Below, piece after piece: positions 7,967 through 19,406 of a stretch of DNA of 64,000 nucleotides. A model generated the notes under the pieces. It ran no database searches and had not been told where the DNA came from. It worked only from the letters and a program-made list of their open reading frames with translations. The position numbers and the translations under genes were made by a program. The number at the start of each line of letters is the position of its first letter. Positions within the stretch are counted from its first letter, which is position 1. Origin of the DNA: Allomesorhizobium camelthorni (GTDB lineage Bacteria > Pseudomonadota > Alphaproteobacteria > Rhizobiales > Rhizobiaceae). The stretch is from the NCBI RefSeq assembly GCF_011045125.1, contig NZ_JAAKZF010000001.1:124001-188000 (forward strand), read 5' to 3'.

Positions 7967-9673
7967 CTAAGAGGCCGGACGTGTGCGTGTCATCTGCCAG
8001 CGCACCTCGCCGAACTCGGAAGCCTTGAAGGCGAGCACGATCTGGCGGCTGCGGCGCGGGCCGCCGAGACCGGCAAAGAAGATCGACTCCTCGACCTGCG
8101 GCTCGACCTCGTTGCAGGTAAAGGTCCAGCGGTCGGCGCGCGGCGCGGCGAGCACGAAGTGGCCGTGCCCGTCGCGGAAGAACTCGATGTCCGGGTGAAT
8201 GTGGAACCGGACCGCCACCAGGTCGCGGCCATTGTCGCGCACCGGCGCGCCGCCGGCCCGCAGGAAGCGGTCGACGCCGCTCAGCACATCGCCCTGGCCG
8301 GACAGCGAAAGCTCGCGCTCGTGATAGATGCCGAAGGCCGGCACATAGCCGTCATGGCTGGCGACGAAGCCCTGGATGCCCTTCGAATCCATGCGCTCGC
8401 AGGGCACATGGCGCGGTCCGCCGATCAGCGGAGAGCCGAGCAGGCTGAAGCGAGGCGAGTGGCTGAAGCGCGCCGAGGAGGTGTCGTTGATCGAGGCGGT
8501 CGAATGCGCCGCAGTGGGGCGCGCCAGCGGCCGAAAATCCTCCGCGCCGTAGGTGTCGACGCCGGCATTGACGATGAAATTGTGCCGGCCCGACGACATT
8601 TCGAAGGACAGGCAGCCGGCATGGGCCGCGCCGGATACGTCGATGGGCGGCGGCAGGCCGGTGTCGGCGATAACCGTGGTTTCGCCCATCGAGAGGCGCT
8701 CGTAACCCGAATGCGGCGCATGCAGCAGCGGCGCGCCGACCGTGTCGTCGTGGCGCAGTATTGCCGCGATGCGATCCTGGATCGTCGCGCCCATGCCGTT
8801 GAAGCGGGCGATGCTGCCGTCCTGGTGGCGAAAGAATCGCAGCGCCGGCAACATGCGCTCGACCGCGCCGATCAGCGCGGCGGGTGGCGATTCGGCCTGG
8901 TTGGCGTAAGTCTGGCGCAGCGGCAGGAGGTCCGATAGGAGCTCCAGCACCATGATGGGATTGCGTGAGATATGGCCGCCATCCGGGAGGATCTGGCGCT
9001 CAAGCTCATCGGCGAGGTTGCGCGTGGCGCCGCGCAGCGCCGAAGCCGGCGCCGGCAGCGACAGTGCGGCGAAGGCGAGCGCTATGCGGGTGCGCAGCCG
9101 CGCCTTGCCATCGGGCAATTCACGCGCCATCGATCTGAGATAGCGGATCTGCAGCGCCAGCGATTTCAGGAAGGCTCGGTAGAAGGGCAGTTCGGCGCCC
9201 TGCAGCACCACGGAGGAATGCTGCAGCCAGGCGATGATGCGCTTAGCGGTTGTCGCCGGTTCCCAGGCGATGCCGGAGATGCGGCCGCCATGCATGCCGA
9301 TCCAGTCGGAAACCAGCGCGCGGGCGTTGGCGGCGGCAAGCTCGGTGCCGGCGGCGCGCATGTGGCGCAGCCAGCGGAAGCCGTGCAGCGATTTCTGCCA
9401 GCCGCGATTGGCCACCTCGATTTGGAAGGGGGAGCGGCCGGCCGTCTCGACCATATGGCCGGAAAGCGGGAAGCGACCATAGTAGATTTCGAGCGCGATC
9501 TGCGGATCGGCGAGGCGCAGGTCCGGCGGTGCGATCAGCACCCGTTCGGGCGTGCGGCCGGTATAGCGCCAGCGATAGACCGGCCCGGCGCGCAGGCGGC
9601 GGCGGGCCCGGCGCCAATACTCCCTGGCAACGAGCGCCCAGAGACGCGTCGTATTGCCTGCAGCCACTGCCAA
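7967..9673 (-). CDS. Heparinase II/III family protein
   Basis: About 568 residues. It has an N-terminal alpha/alpha-toroid part (YYGRFPLSGHMVETAGRSPF, then WLQHSSVVLQ) and a C-terminal beta-sandwich heparinase II/III domain (about 325-540), with AGCLSFEMSSGRHNFIVNAG and RPTAAHSTASIND. The family contains polysaccharide lyases. In Rhizobiales an unlinked copy like this is widespread and its substrate is unknown; a cell-envelope or exopolysaccharide uronate polymer is a guess. No signal peptide is evident. The frame opens at TTG 9721. I prefer TTG 9673, which has GGAGGG seven bases upstream; GTG 9667 is an alternative. Confidence 0.82.
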   Translation of the reverse strand: MAVAAGNTTRLWALVAREYWRRARRRLRAGPVYRWRYTGRTPERVLIAPPDLRLADPQIALEIYYGRFPLSGHMVETAGRSPFQIEVANRGWQKSLHGFRWLRHMRAAGTELAAANARALVSDWIGMHGGRISGIAWEPATTAKRIIAWLQHSSVVLQGAELPFYRAFLKSLALQIRYLRSMARELPDGKARLRTRIALAFAALSLPAPASALRGATRNLADELERQILPDGGHISRNPIMVLELLSDLLPLRQTYANQAESPPAALIGAVERMLPALRFFRHQDGSIARFNGMGATIQDRIAAILRHDDTVGAPLLHAPHSGYERLSMGETTVIADTGLPPPIDVSGAAHAGCLSFEMSSGRHNFIVNAGVDTYGAEDFRPLARPTAAHSTASINDTSSARFSHSPRFSLLGSPLIGGPRHVPCERMDSKGIQGFVASHDGYVPAFGIYHERELSLSGQGDVLSGVDRFLRAGGAPVRDNGRDLVAVRFHIHPDIEFFRDGHGHFVLAAPRADRWTFTCNEVEPQVEESIFFAGLGGPRRSRQIVLAFKASEFGEVRWQMTRTRPAS

Positions 9674-9834
9674 AAAGTCACCCTCCGAACGTCCCCCGCC
9701 GAAAGAGTCTAGATGATTCAAGGTCTAACGCGAAGGCGAAATTGCCCGCCAGGCTGGATGTCCCCTGTAGAACGGCTGCTCTGAAGCACCGTGCTTCCAA
9801 CTTGTGATTCAGAACCAAGCTCTTTCATCCGCAC

Positions 9835-9859
9835 AAAAAAAGCGAGGCCCAGCCTCGCT
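9835..9859 (-). terminator. Intrinsic terminator of the atp operon
   Basis: Read on the minus strand, an 8-bp GC-rich stem (AGCGAGGC / GCCTCGCT) with a 3-nt loop is followed directly by a run of seven T. It lies about 35 bp past the atpC stop and fits rho-independent termination of atpHAGDC. Confidence 0.9.
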
Positions 9860-9893
9860 CTTGCCCCTAACGGTGCTTTCAAACCCGGTTGGG

Positions 9894-10292
9894 CTACACC
9901 GCGTCCTGCAATGTAGCCAACTGGGCGAGGAAGGCCTCGGCCCTGGTGCGCTCTTCGTCGCTCTTGGCGTCGGCTGCGTCCTCGCGCGCTTCCTGGATGC
10001 GGCGGGCGAGATCGTCACGGTCGATTTCCGCGACCCGCACGGCCGATTCGGCGAGCAGCGTGCAGCCTTCCGGCAGGATGTCGGCGAAACCGCCGAACAC
10101 CACGTAGCGCTCCTCCCCGCCGCCTGCCGATTTTACGGTCACGACGCCGGGCTTGACCGTGGTCATTACCGGAGAGTGGTTGGCCAGAACCGTCATCTCG
10201 CCTTCCGCGCCGGGAATGACGACATGCTCGACCTGTTCCGAAACGAGCAGCCGTTCGGGGGAGACCAGTTCGAATTTGAAAGCTTCAGCCAT
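9894..10292 (-). CDS. atpC: ATP synthase F1 subunit epsilon
   Basis: 132 residues. The N-terminal beta-sandwich is typical (FKFELVSPERLLVSEQVEHVVIPGAEGEMTVLANHSPVMT). A shorter C-terminal helical part follows (about 90-132), as in other alphaproteobacteria. Epsilon sits on the central stalk next to gamma, couples rotation to catalysis and can inhibit hydrolysis. It is the last gene of the operon and is separated from atpD by a 91-bp spacer that is almost wholly a near-palindromic repeat. Confidence 0.97.
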   Translation of the reverse strand: MAEAFKFELVSPERLLVSEQVEHVVIPGAEGEMTVLANHSPVMTTVKPGVVTVKSAGGGEERYVVFGGFADILPEGCTLLAESAVRVAEIDRDDLARRIQEAREDAADAKSDEERTRAEAFLAQLATLQDAV

Positions 10293-10300
10293 GTCATTCT

Positions 10301-10379
10301 AGCGAATAGGAAGTAGCGAATAGCGAATAGAAATTCGCTGCCCCGATCCCTATTCGCTACTCCCTATTCGCTATTCGCT
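10301..10379. repeat. Near-palindrome of AGCGAATAG units between atpD and atpC
   Basis: Arms 10301-10330 and 10349-10379 are near reverse complements. They are made of repeated AGCGAATAG with a GGAGT/GAAGT interruption, around an 18-nt centre. Transcribed as part of the operon it would make a very stable stem of about 30 bp. It could protect the upstream mRNA or reduce distal expression of atpC. Compare the similarly built element at 1609-1690. Confidence 0.75.
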
Positions 10380-10383
10380 TGTC

Positions 10384-12069
<1,686 letters not shown>

Positions 12070-12077
12070 TCATGTGG

Positions 12078-12971
12078 CTAGAGCGCTTCCGCGCCCGAAA
12101 TGATTTCGATCAGTTCCTTGGTGATCTGCGCCTGCCGCTGGCGGTTGTAGGTGATCGTCAGCTTGTTGATCATGTCGCCGGCATTACGCGTCGCATTGTC
12201 CATGGCGCTCATCTTGGCGCCCATCTCGCCGGCCGCATTCTCGAGCAGCGCCCGGAAAATCTGCACCGAAATGTTGCGGGGGATGAGGTCGGAAAGAATT
12301 TCGCCCGGCTCGGGCTCGTACTCGTAGACAGCGTTGCCGCCGGCCGTCTCCGGCTCCGTGGCGGCGACGATCGCCCCGGCGGGGATGATCTGCTGCGCAG
12401 TCGGAACCTGGCTGATCACCGATTTGAACTCGGAATAGAACAGCGTGCAGATGTCGAAACCGCCTTCGTTGAACAGCGCGATCACCTTCTTGGCGATGGC
12501 GTCCGCATTGACGAAGCCGAGCGTCTTGACCTCGCGCAGGTCGACGCGCTCGATGATCAGCGCGCCATATTCGCGGCGCAGGATGTCGTAGCCCTTCTTG
12601 CCGACGGTGATGATCTTGACCGTCTTGCCTTCGGCCAGCAGCTTGCGGATGCGTTCGCGCGCAAAACGAGCGATCTGCGAGTTGAAGCCGCCGCAGAGGC
12701 CACGCTCGGCGGTGCAGACGACCAGCAGATGCGTGTCGTCGCTGCCGGTCCCGGTCATCAGGCGCGGCGCATCGCTGCCGCCGGCATTGCTGACGGCCTG
12801 CGCGATGTTGGCCAGCACCGCGCCCATGCGCTGCGAGTATGGACGGGCGGCTTCCGCGGCTTCCTGCGCGCGGCGCAGCTTCGCCGCGGCGACCATCTGC
12901 ATCGCCTTGGTGATCTTCTGCGTCGCCTTGACCGAGGCGATACGGTTGCGAAGGTCTTTTAAGGAAGCCAT
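12078..12971 (-). CDS. atpG: ATP synthase F1 subunit gamma
   Basis: 297 residues. This is the central rotating shaft. Both conserved ends of the coiled coil are present: N-terminal [31 protein letters not shown] (positions 1-31) and C-terminal [32 protein letters not shown]. The middle holds the Rossmann-like domain with [10 protein letters not shown]. It lies between atpA and atpD in the usual order, 15 bp after atpA. Confidence 0.97.
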   Translation of the reverse strand: MASLKDLRNRIASVKATQKITKAMQMVAAAKLRRAQEAAEAARPYSQRMGAVLANIAQAVSNAGGSDAPRLMTGTGSDDTHLLVVCTAERGLCGGFNSQIARFARERIRKLLAEGKTVKIITVGKKGYDILRREYGALIIERVDLREVKTLGFVNADAIAKKVIALFNEGGFDICTLFYSEFKSVISQVPTAQQIIPAGAIVAATEPETAGGNAVYEYEPEPGEILSDLIPRNISVQIFRALLENAAGEMGAKMSAMDNATRNAGDMINKLTITYNRQRQAQITKELIEIISGAEAL

Positions 12972-12986
12972 GCCCTATCCGTGCAA

Positions 12987-14516
12987 TCAGGCGAAGTTTT
13001 TCGCGTAGGCGTCGATATGGCCCTTGAGCTGGGCGCGCAGGTCGTCCGACAGCGCCTTTTCCTTGCGGATGCCGTCGAGCACTTCCTTGCCGTCCGAGCG
13101 CATATGCGCGAGCAGGCCCTGCTCGAACCTGCCGACCTGGTTCAAGGTCAGCTTGTCGAGATAACCGTTGACGCCGGCGAAGATCACCGCGACCTGCTCC
13201 TCTGTCTTCAGCGGCGAGAATTGCGGCTGCTTCAGGAGTTCGGTCAGCCGCGCGCCGCGGTTGAGGAGGCGCTGCGTGGCGGCGTCAAGGTCGGAGCCAA
13301 ACTGCGCGAAGGCAGCCATTTCGCGGTACTGAGCGAGCTCGCCCTTGATCGAGCCGGCGACCTGCTTCATCGCCTTGATCTGCGCCGACGAACCGACGCG
13401 CGACACCGAGAGGCCGACGTTCACCGCCGGGCGGATGCCCTGGAAGAACAGATTGGTCTCGAGGAAGATCTGGCCGTCGGTGATCGAGATCACGTTGGTC
13501 GGGATATAAGCCGACACGTCGTTGGCCTGTGTCTCGATAACCGGAAGTGCGGTCAGCGAGCCGTTGCCGTTGTCATCGTTGAGCTTGGCGGCACGTTCGA
13601 GCAGGCGCGAATGCAGGTAGAAAACGTCGCCCGGATAGGCTTCGCGGCCCGGCGGGCGGCGCAGCAGCAGCGACATCTGGCGATAGGCGACGGCCTGCTT
13701 CGACAGGTCGTCATAGGCGATAACCGCATGCATGGCGTTGTCGCGGAAATATTCGCCCATGGCGCAGCCGGCGAAGGGCGCCAGGAACTGCATCGGCGCC
13801 GGGTCCGAAGCGGTCGCGGCAATGACGATCGAATATTCGAGCGCGCCGCGCTCTTCCAGCACCTTCACGAACTGCGCAACGGTCGAGCGCTTCTGGCCGA
13901 CGGCGACATAGACGCAGTAGAGCTTCTGGCTCTCGTCGTCGCCCTGGTTCAGCGGCCGCTGGTTGAGGAAGGTGTCGAGAATGATCGCGGTCTTGCCGGT
14001 CTGGCGGTCGCCGATGACCAGCTCGCGCTGGCCGCGGCCGATCGGGATCAGCGCATCGATGGCCTTGAGGCCCGTCGACATCGGCTCATGCACCGACTTG
14101 CGGGGGATGATGCCGGGCGCCTTGACGTCGACGCGGCGACGCTCGGCGGCGACGATCGGGCCCTTACCGTCGATCGGGTTGCCGAGCGCGTCGACGACGC
14201 GGCCCAGCAGGCCCTTGCCGACCGGCACGTCGACGATCGAGCCGGTGCGCTTGACGGTGTCGCCTTCCTTGATGTCGCGGTCGTTGCCGAAAATGACGAC
14301 GCCGACATTGTCGCTTTCAAGGTTCAGCGCCATGCCGCGGATGCCGCCCGGGAATTCGACCATCTCGCCGGCCTGGACATTGTCGAGGCCATAGACGCGG
14401 GCGATGCCGTCGCCGACGGACAGGACCTGGCCGACTTCGGAGACTTCAGCCTCCTTGCCGAAATTCTTGATCTGGTCTTTCAGAATTGCGGAAATTTCCG
14501 CGGCGCGGATGTCCAT
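12987..14516 (-). CDS. atpA: ATP synthase F1 subunit alpha
   Basis: 509 residues, normal length. The N-terminal beta-barrel is followed by the non-catalytic P-loop GDRQTGKT, then the signature [17 protein letters not shown] and a helical C-terminal domain. The start codon overlaps the atpH stop by one base (TGATG on the minus strand), a standard coupling that matches stoichiometric expression. It forms the alpha3-beta3 head with AtpD. Confidence 0.98.
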   Translation of the reverse strand: MDIRAAEISAILKDQIKNFGKEAEVSEVGQVLSVGDGIARVYGLDNVQAGEMVEFPGGIRGMALNLESDNVGVVIFGNDRDIKEGDTVKRTGSIVDVPVGKGLLGRVVDALGNPIDGKGPIVAAERRRVDVKAPGIIPRKSVHEPMSTGLKAIDALIPIGRGQRELVIGDRQTGKTAIILDTFLNQRPLNQGDDESQKLYCVYVAVGQKRSTVAQFVKVLEERGALEYSIVIAATASDPAPMQFLAPFAGCAMGEYFRDNAMHAVIAYDDLSKQAVAYRQMSLLLRRPPGREAYPGDVFYLHSRLLERAAKLNDDNGNGSLTALPVIETQANDVSAYIPTNVISITDGQIFLETNLFFQGIRPAVNVGLSVSRVGSSAQIKAMKQVAGSIKGELAQYREMAAFAQFGSDLDAATQRLLNRGARLTELLKQPQFSPLKTEEQVAVIFAGVNGYLDKLTLNQVGRFEQGLLAHMRSDGKEVLDGIRKEKALSDDLRAQLKGHIDAYAKNFA

Positions 14517-15076
14517 CAGCCGACCTCTTTCAGTGCGAGCTTGAGCGAATTGAGTTTGGTTTTGAGTGAAGTGTCGATCTGGCGCGAGCCGATCTTGACG
14601 ATGAGGCCGCCGAGCAGCGACGGATCGACCGTGACGGCGATCGAGACGTCCTTGCCGGCAACGCCCTTGAGCGCGGTCTTGAGTTCCTTTTCCTGCGCCG
14701 GGTTCAGCGCATGAGCCGAGGTCACTTCGGCCGAGACCTCGCCGCGTTCGGAGGCAGCGATCTGGCGGAATGCCCTGATCATTGCCGGCACCGCGAAGAG
14801 GCGGCGGTTCTGCGCCACGACGCGCAGGAAATTGCCGACCAGGCCGCCGATTTTCGCGCGGTCGACGATCGCGGAAATCGCCTTGAACTGCTCGTCGGAG
14901 GAAAACACCGGGCTGCGGATCATCCGGGTCAGGTCTTCGCTTCCCGCGAGCAGCGCCTCGAAGCGGCCGAGATCGGCTTCCACGGCGGGAACCGCCTTGG
15001 CCTGGGCCGCGAGTTCATAGAGCGAACCCGCATAGCGTTCGGCAACTCCGGAGATTGGCGAGCTAGACTGTGCCAC
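14516..15076 (-). CDS. atpH: ATP synthase subunit delta
   Basis: 186 residues from GTG 15076 ([23 protein letters not shown]), the usual length and start. An open frame 11 codons longer begins at 15109 but lacks family resemblance. The six-helix N-terminal domain binds the top of alpha3-beta3. The C-terminal motif ([22 protein letters not shown]) is the OSCP/delta signature that contacts the b-subunit stalk. It is the first gene of the F1 operon. The F0 genes are not in this window, consistent with the split organisation in alphaproteobacteria. Confidence 0.96.
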   Translation of the reverse strand: MAQSSSPISGVAERYAGSLYELAAQAKAVPAVEADLGRFEALLAGSEDLTRMIRSPVFSSDEQFKAISAIVDRAKIGGLVGNFLRVVAQNRRLFAVPAMIRAFRQIAASERGEVSAEVTSAHALNPAQEKELKTALKGVAGKDVSIAVTVDPSLLGGLIVKIGSRQIDTSLKTKLNSLKLALKEVG

Positions 15077-15311
15077 GGACCGTCTTTTCTCTTGTCTGAC
15101 AGGCCGCAAGATTGTTGGCGCGAGTGTGGAACTCTGCTAAATCTTTGACCTTGCTGCATTTTCTCGACGGAGAGCCTGCGCGTGACGCGTCCCCCGAACG
15201 AAAGTCGACTGCCGTCTAGCACAGGCATTTACCGACCGCAACACGTTGCCGGACGGGCGTTTGGGCAGTTTTGTCGCAGCCCGGTTGAGACCGTACAAGG
15301 TGGCCGCGGAT

Positions 15312-15707
15312 TCAGGGCATGAAGCCGAAGGCAAAGCCCAGCGGCAGCAATGCAAGCACAAGGTCGATCAGCACGAAAACCCAGTTGTAGAGCGTATTTC
15401 CGCGGTCGGACAGGATCGAGACCAGCCGGCCGAACGCGGTGAACAGCCAGGAGAAGCCGAGCGCCATATAAAGCAGCGGCTGCGCCAGGAGGATGCAGCA
15501 CAGGCCGAGACCCAGATAAAAGCCCGACATGGTGGCCCGCGCCGCCGCCACCGCCTCCGGGTGCGCCTCGGTCGTCTGCAGCCGCAGCGCCTTGAACGAC
15601 AGGCGCGGCGCGAAGAAGAACATCAGGCCGAGCAGCACCGTGACGGCCGCCGAAGACCAGGCCAGCCACTCGCCCTGTGTAACCGGCCACGGAAACGCGA
15701 ATTCCAT
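15312..15707 (-). CDS. DUF4345-like small membrane protein
   Basis: 131 residues with four hydrophobic segments (about 15-35, 60-82, 82-98 and 108-128). Features such as ATMSGFYLGLGLCCILL and LGFSWLFTAFGRLVSILSDRG place it with small four-helix proteins annotated as DUF4345. Function is unknown. It lies 235 bp upstream of atpH on the same strand. No terminator was seen between them, so read-through into the atp operon is possible. Confidence 0.7.
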   Translation of the reverse strand: MEFAFPWPVTQGEWLAWSSAAVTVLLGLMFFFAPRLSFKALRLQTTEAHPEAVAAARATMSGFYLGLGLCCILLAQPLLYMALGFSWLFTAFGRLVSILSDRGNTLYNWVFVLIDLVLALLPLGFAFGFMP

Positions 15708-15794
15708 GTCGTCCCCTCCAGAATCGCTCGAACCGCTGCCATACTATCGATCGGCGGCGACTTCGCCAGATGGGCGGACGTCAGGAGAATCGTG

Positions 15795-16178
15795 ATGGCC
15801 CAAAAGATTCCGGAGAGGCTGAGCTGGGCGGTCGAGCAACTGAAGATCGCCGGCGAAGAGCGGCTGCTGGAAATCGGCTGCGGCCGGGGCGTGGCCGTTT
15901 CCCTCATCTGTCCCCTGCTGACCTCCGGGACAATCACCACGATCGACCGATCGGAGATCGCCATTAACGCCGCCCGCCATAGAAATGCAACTCACTTGGC
16001 TGCCGGCAAGGTCTCGTTCAGCCATACCGGACAGGCCCGCCGCAATCTTTCGACAATATCTTCGCCGTCAACGTCAATCTGTTCTGGCTCGGCGCCATGC
16101 GTGGCCTCGATGTCGTACGAAAGCTGCTCGCACTGGACGGAACGCTCTTCCTGTTCTACGAACCGCCATCGTTGGCGG
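15795..16178 (+). pseudogene. Frameshifted SAM-dependent methyltransferase remnant
   Basis: An ATG at 15795 opens a class I methyltransferase N-terminus: RLLEIGCGRGVAVSLI is SAM motif I and TITTIDRSEIAINAA is motif II. The frame is lost after KVSFSHTG. The continuation FDNIFAVNVNLFW...LDGTLFLFYEPP, matching the later part of the same fold, is found in another frame from about 16045. It then runs without a stop into an unrelated antitoxin tail. One indel near 16030-16045 explains the switch. The original family resembles small methyltransferases of the DinB/MerR-neighbour type; the exact substrate is unknown. Confidence 0.75.
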
Positions 16179-16357
16179 GGTGCGAGCCCACCATCATCAC
16201 GAAGCATGGCAAGCCGGCTGCCATGGTCGTGCCGATCGACAAGGCGCGGAAACTCTATCCCGACCGCGACGACGCGTTTGTCGACTTCCTCCTCACATAT
16301 CCGGGCGGCATCGAGTTGGAGCAAAATCAATCGAAATTGCGGGACTATGGTTTTTGA
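16179..16357 (+). pseudogene. C-terminal remnant of a Phd/YefM-type antitoxin
   Basis: In the same frame as the second half of the methyltransferase relic, the text changes abruptly to EPTIITKHGKPAAMVVPID, the conserved core of Phd/VapB-like antitoxins. It ends with FVDFLLTYPGGIELEQNQSK and a few further residues, the usual toxin-binding tail. The DNA-binding N-terminus (about 25 residues) is missing, replaced by methyltransferase sequence. No separate start or ribosome-binding site is evident, so I call it a relic. Confidence 0.7.
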
Positions 16358-16365
16358 CCGGGTAT

Positions 16366-16458
16366 CTGCTCGTGACGGTCCTGACTACCAATAGCCGGCA
16401 TTTTGAGGTTCTTGAGGTCGCGAATCTGAACCCGTTTGCCGCAGGACGCGAAGCTTAG
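16366..16458 (+). pseudogene. Possible C-terminal remnant of a PIN-domain (VapC) toxin
   Basis: Directly after the antitoxin relic, frame 1 encodes about 30 residues, LLVTVLTTNSRHFEVLEVANLNPF and a short tail. These resemble the last strand and conserved T-x-N-x-R-x-F segment of PIN toxins, with the catalytic Asp neighbour N-S/T-R-H/D-F preserved. The rest of the toxin is absent. The order antitoxin then toxin, on the same strand, is that of a vapBC-type operon. The stretch is short, so resemblance is suggestive only. Confidence 0.5.
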
Positions 16459-16466
16459 CTTCTGGC

Positions 16467-18650
16467 CTACAAAAAGCTCTGCGGGTCGATATCCACCTGA
16501 ACCCGCACCGAGCCGCGCAGCTTTGGGCCGCCGGCCAGCATGGCGCGCAGGAAGCCCTGCATGTCGGAGCGGCGGTCGCCCTGCACCAGAAGCCGGAAGC
16601 GGTGGCGTCCGCCGATCAGCGCCAGCGGCGCTTCGGCCGGTCCGAGCACATGGATATCGCTTGCCGCGGGTGCTGCCCGCCTCAATTGCCTCGCATGCGC
16701 TTCCGCCTCGGCCCGCGTCGCGGCGCTGACGATGATGCCGGCCAGCCGCCCGAAAGGCGGCAGCCCGGCCTTTTCGCGCTCGGCGATCTCCCGCTCGTAG
16801 AAAGCCTCGGAATCGCCCGACACGATCGCCCGCATCACCGGATGGTCCGGCTGGAACGTCTGTAGCAGCCCAAGACTCTTCTTGCCTGTACGCCCCGCCC
16901 GACCGGTGACCTGGCTCAGCAGTTGAAAGGTCCGCTCGGCGGCGCGCGGATCGCCATTGGCGAGGCCGAGATCGGCGTCGACCACCCCGACCAGCGTCAT
17001 GTTGGGAAAATTGTGTCCCTTGGCCACCAGTTGGGTGCCGATGACGATGTCGGCCTCGCCCTTGGCGATCGCTTCCAGTTCGAGCCGGAGCCTCTTCACC
17101 CCGCCCATGATGTCGGATGAGAGCACGATCGTGCGAGCATCGGGGAAATGCCCGACCACCTCTTCGGCGATCCGCTCCACCCCCGGCCCGCAGGCAACCA
17201 GATGATCGAGCGCGCCGCATTCCGGACAGGCTTCCGGCCTCTTTTCGTTGTGGCCGCAATGGTGGCAGACGAGTTGTCCGCGAAAGCGGTGCTCGACCAG
17301 CCAGGCCGAGCAGTCCGGGCACTGGAAGCGGTGGCCGCACACCCGGCAGAGTGTCAGCGGCGCATAGCCGCGCCGGTTGAGGAACAGCAGCGACTGCTCG
17401 CCTCGGCCGAGCGTCTCGCGCACATGGCCGACTAGAACCGGGGACAAAAAGCCGCCTCGGGCCGGCGGCGCGCGGCGCATGTCGATCGCCTTTATGTCGG
17501 GGAGTGCTGCCTCGGCAAAGCGCGCCGGCAGCGCGACGCGCGCGTAGCGGCTCTGGCTCGCATTGACCCGGCTTTCCACAGAGGGCGTGGCCGAGGCCAG
17601 CACCACAGGAAAATCGCCGATATGCGCCCGCACCACCGCCATGTCGCGGGCATTGTAGAAGACGCGGTCTTCCTGCTTGTAGGCAGGGTCGTGCTCCTCG
17701 TCGACGACGATAAGCCCGAGATCCCTGAACGGCAGGAACAGCGCCGAGCGCGCGCCCGCAACCACCCTGACGCCGCCTTCCGCCACCTGCCGCCAGACTT
17801 TTTCGCGCATGCGCGGCGCAAGGTCGGAGTGCCACTCGGCGGGCTTTGCGCCGAACCTGTCCTGGAAGCGCTCGAGAAAAGCCTGCGTCAGTGCGATTTC
17901 CGGCAGCAGGATCAGCACCTGCTTGCCCTTATCCATCGCCGCCGCCACTGCCTCGAAATAGACTTCGGTTTTGCCTGAGCCGGTCACACCGTCAATCAGC
18001 GTCACACTAAATGCGCCTTTCGCGCCGGATTCGCGCAAGGCCGCCGCCGCCTTCTCCTGGTCGCCGGTCAAGGCGGCCGCCGCAAAGCCCGGGTCGGGCG
18101 CGGCAACGACCGGCCGCGGCGGGATCATCGCCGTCTCGAAGACGCCCTGCGCCTTCAGCCCGTCAATGACGGTGGAGGAAACGCCGGCTGCGTGCGCGAG
18201 CCCGGAGCGGGTCCAGGCCAGCCCGTCGGAAGCCATTTCCAGCACACGTGCGCGGGCGGCGGTCATCCGGTCGGGCTCGGCTTCGGTCCTTATCAACCCT
18301 TCGATCCACGGCTCCGGGTCGAACGCCTCAGGAGCGCGCAGGATCATCCGCGCCACCATTCCCGGCGGCGAAAGCGTGTAGGCGGCGATCCAGTCGACGA
18401 AGCGGCGCATCTCCTTGCCGATCGGCGGACAGTCGAACGCCTGCACGATCGGCCTGAGCTTTTTCGCGTCAACCGTCTCGCACGCCGAATCCCAGACGAT
18501 GCCGGCCACCTGGCGCGGTCCGAGCGGCACGCGCACGATCGATCCCGGCTCGACATGCATCCCCACGGGCACCGCATAAGTGTAGGGCCGCTCGGCCGGC
18601 ATCGGCACGAGAACGGGTACGGCAAGCAGCGGCGGCGAATCTTGTTTCAT
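16467..18650 (-). CDS. priA: Primosomal protein N' (replication restart helicase PriA)
   Basis: 727 residues. The N-terminal 3'-OH-binding/winged-helix part is followed by a superfamily 2 helicase with P-loop GVTGSGKTEVYFEAV (221-235), DEEHD Walker B and LLQTFQPDHP near the end. A zinc-binding block with paired Cys follows (CRVCGHRFQCPDC...CHHCGHNEKRPEACPECG), unique to PriA. It reloads the replicative helicase at stalled forks. The start MKQDSPPLLAVPVLVPMP is near the family norm. It is transcribed divergently from the transaldolase gene (91 bp apart). Confidence 0.97.
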   Translation of the reverse strand: MKQDSPPLLAVPVLVPMPAERPYTYAVPVGMHVEPGSIVRVPLGPRQVAGIVWDSACETVDAKKLRPIVQAFDCPPIGKEMRRFVDWIAAYTLSPPGMVARMILRAPEAFDPEPWIEGLIRTEAEPDRMTAARARVLEMASDGLAWTRSGLAHAAGVSSTVIDGLKAQGVFETAMIPPRPVVAAPDPGFAAAALTGDQEKAAAALRESGAKGAFSVTLIDGVTGSGKTEVYFEAVAAAMDKGKQVLILLPEIALTQAFLERFQDRFGAKPAEWHSDLAPRMREKVWRQVAEGGVRVVAGARSALFLPFRDLGLIVVDEEHDPAYKQEDRVFYNARDMAVVRAHIGDFPVVLASATPSVESRVNASQSRYARVALPARFAEAALPDIKAIDMRRAPPARGGFLSPVLVGHVRETLGRGEQSLLFLNRRGYAPLTLCRVCGHRFQCPDCSAWLVEHRFRGQLVCHHCGHNEKRPEACPECGALDHLVACGPGVERIAEEVVGHFPDARTIVLSSDIMGGVKRLRLELEAIAKGEADIVIGTQLVAKGHNFPNMTLVGVVDADLGLANGDPRAAERTFQLLSQVTGRAGRTGKKSLGLLQTFQPDHPVMRAIVSGDSEAFYEREIAEREKAGLPPFGRLAGIIVSAATRAEAEAHARQLRRAAPAASDIHVLGPAEAPLALIGGRHRFRLLVQGDRRSDMQGFLRAMLAGGPKLRGSVRVQVDIDPQSFL

Positions 18651-18741
18651 GAGGCGTGACCTTGCCCGGACTTTCGGCTAGAGCAAAGTCCAACCCGCCA
18701 GCCGCCTTCGCGGCGCATTCCATTTTGCCAGGGAGACTGCC

Positions 18742-19395
18742 ATGAAATTTTTCGTCGACACCGCCGACGTGAAGGAAATCCGCGAGCTCAACGATCTGGG
18801 GCTGCTCGACGGCGTCACCACCAATCCGTCGCTGATCCTGAAATCCGGCGGCAACATCGCCGAGGTCACCAGGGAGATTTGCGGTATCGTCGAAGGTCCG
18901 GTCTCGGCGGAGGTGGTCGCCACCGAATACAAGGAGATGATGCGCGAAGCCGATGTGCTGTCGAAGATCGCCGACAATATCTGCATCAAGGTGCCGCTGA
19001 CGCTGGACGGCCTGAAGGCCTGCAAGTCGATCCGTTCAACCGGCCGTCTGGTCAACGTCACGCTCTGCTTTTCCGCGAACCAGGCCCTGCTTGCGGCCAA
19101 GGCCGACGCCACCTTCATCTCGCCCTTCGTCGGACGGATCGACGACACAGGTTCGGATGGAATGGAACTGATCGCCGAGATCAAGCAGATCTACGACAAT
19201 TACAATTTCCCGACCGAGATCCTGACGGCCTCCATCCGCACGGTGAATCACGTCAAGCAGGCCGCCCTCATTGGTGCGCATGTCGTCACCGCGCCACCGG
19301 CCACCCTGCGCGCGCTGGTCAAGCACCCGCTCACCGACAAGGGCCTGGAAGCATTTCTCGCCGACTGGGCCAAGACCGGTCAGAGGATCGGCTAA
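18742..19395 (+). CDS. fsa: Small transaldolase / fructose-6-phosphate aldolase family
   Basis: 217 residues, the short single-domain transaldolase subfamily. [13 protein letters not shown] and GVTTNPSLI form the N-terminal signature. NICIKVPLT carries the Schiff-base Lys83 (equivalent to Lys85 of E. coli FSA), and [13 protein letters not shown] is conserved. The enzyme either interconverts pentose-pathway sugar phosphates or splits fructose 6-phosphate; sequence alone does not separate these. The ribosome-binding site GGGAG lies nine bases before the ATG. Confidence 0.92.
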   Translation: MKFFVDTADVKEIRELNDLGLLDGVTTNPSLILKSGGNIAEVTREICGIVEGPVSAEVVATEYKEMMREADVLSKIADNICIKVPLTLDGLKACKSIRSTGRLVNVTLCFSANQALLAAKADATFISPFVGRIDDTGSDGMELIAEIKQIYDNYNFPTEILTASIRTVNHVKQAALIGAHVVTAPPATLRALVKHPLTDKGLEAFLADWAKTGQRIG

Positions 19396-19406
19396 CCGGC
19401 GGGCAG

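Noticed and set aside
6800-8938. 712-residue open frame across the carboxypeptidase and heparinase-like genes
   Set aside because: Shadow frame in high-GC DNA, overlapping two well-supported genes on both strands with an Arg/Ala-rich translation.
12981-14714. 577-residue plus-strand frame opposite atpA
   Set aside because: Antisense shadow of a certain gene; composition is typical of reverse-frame translation.
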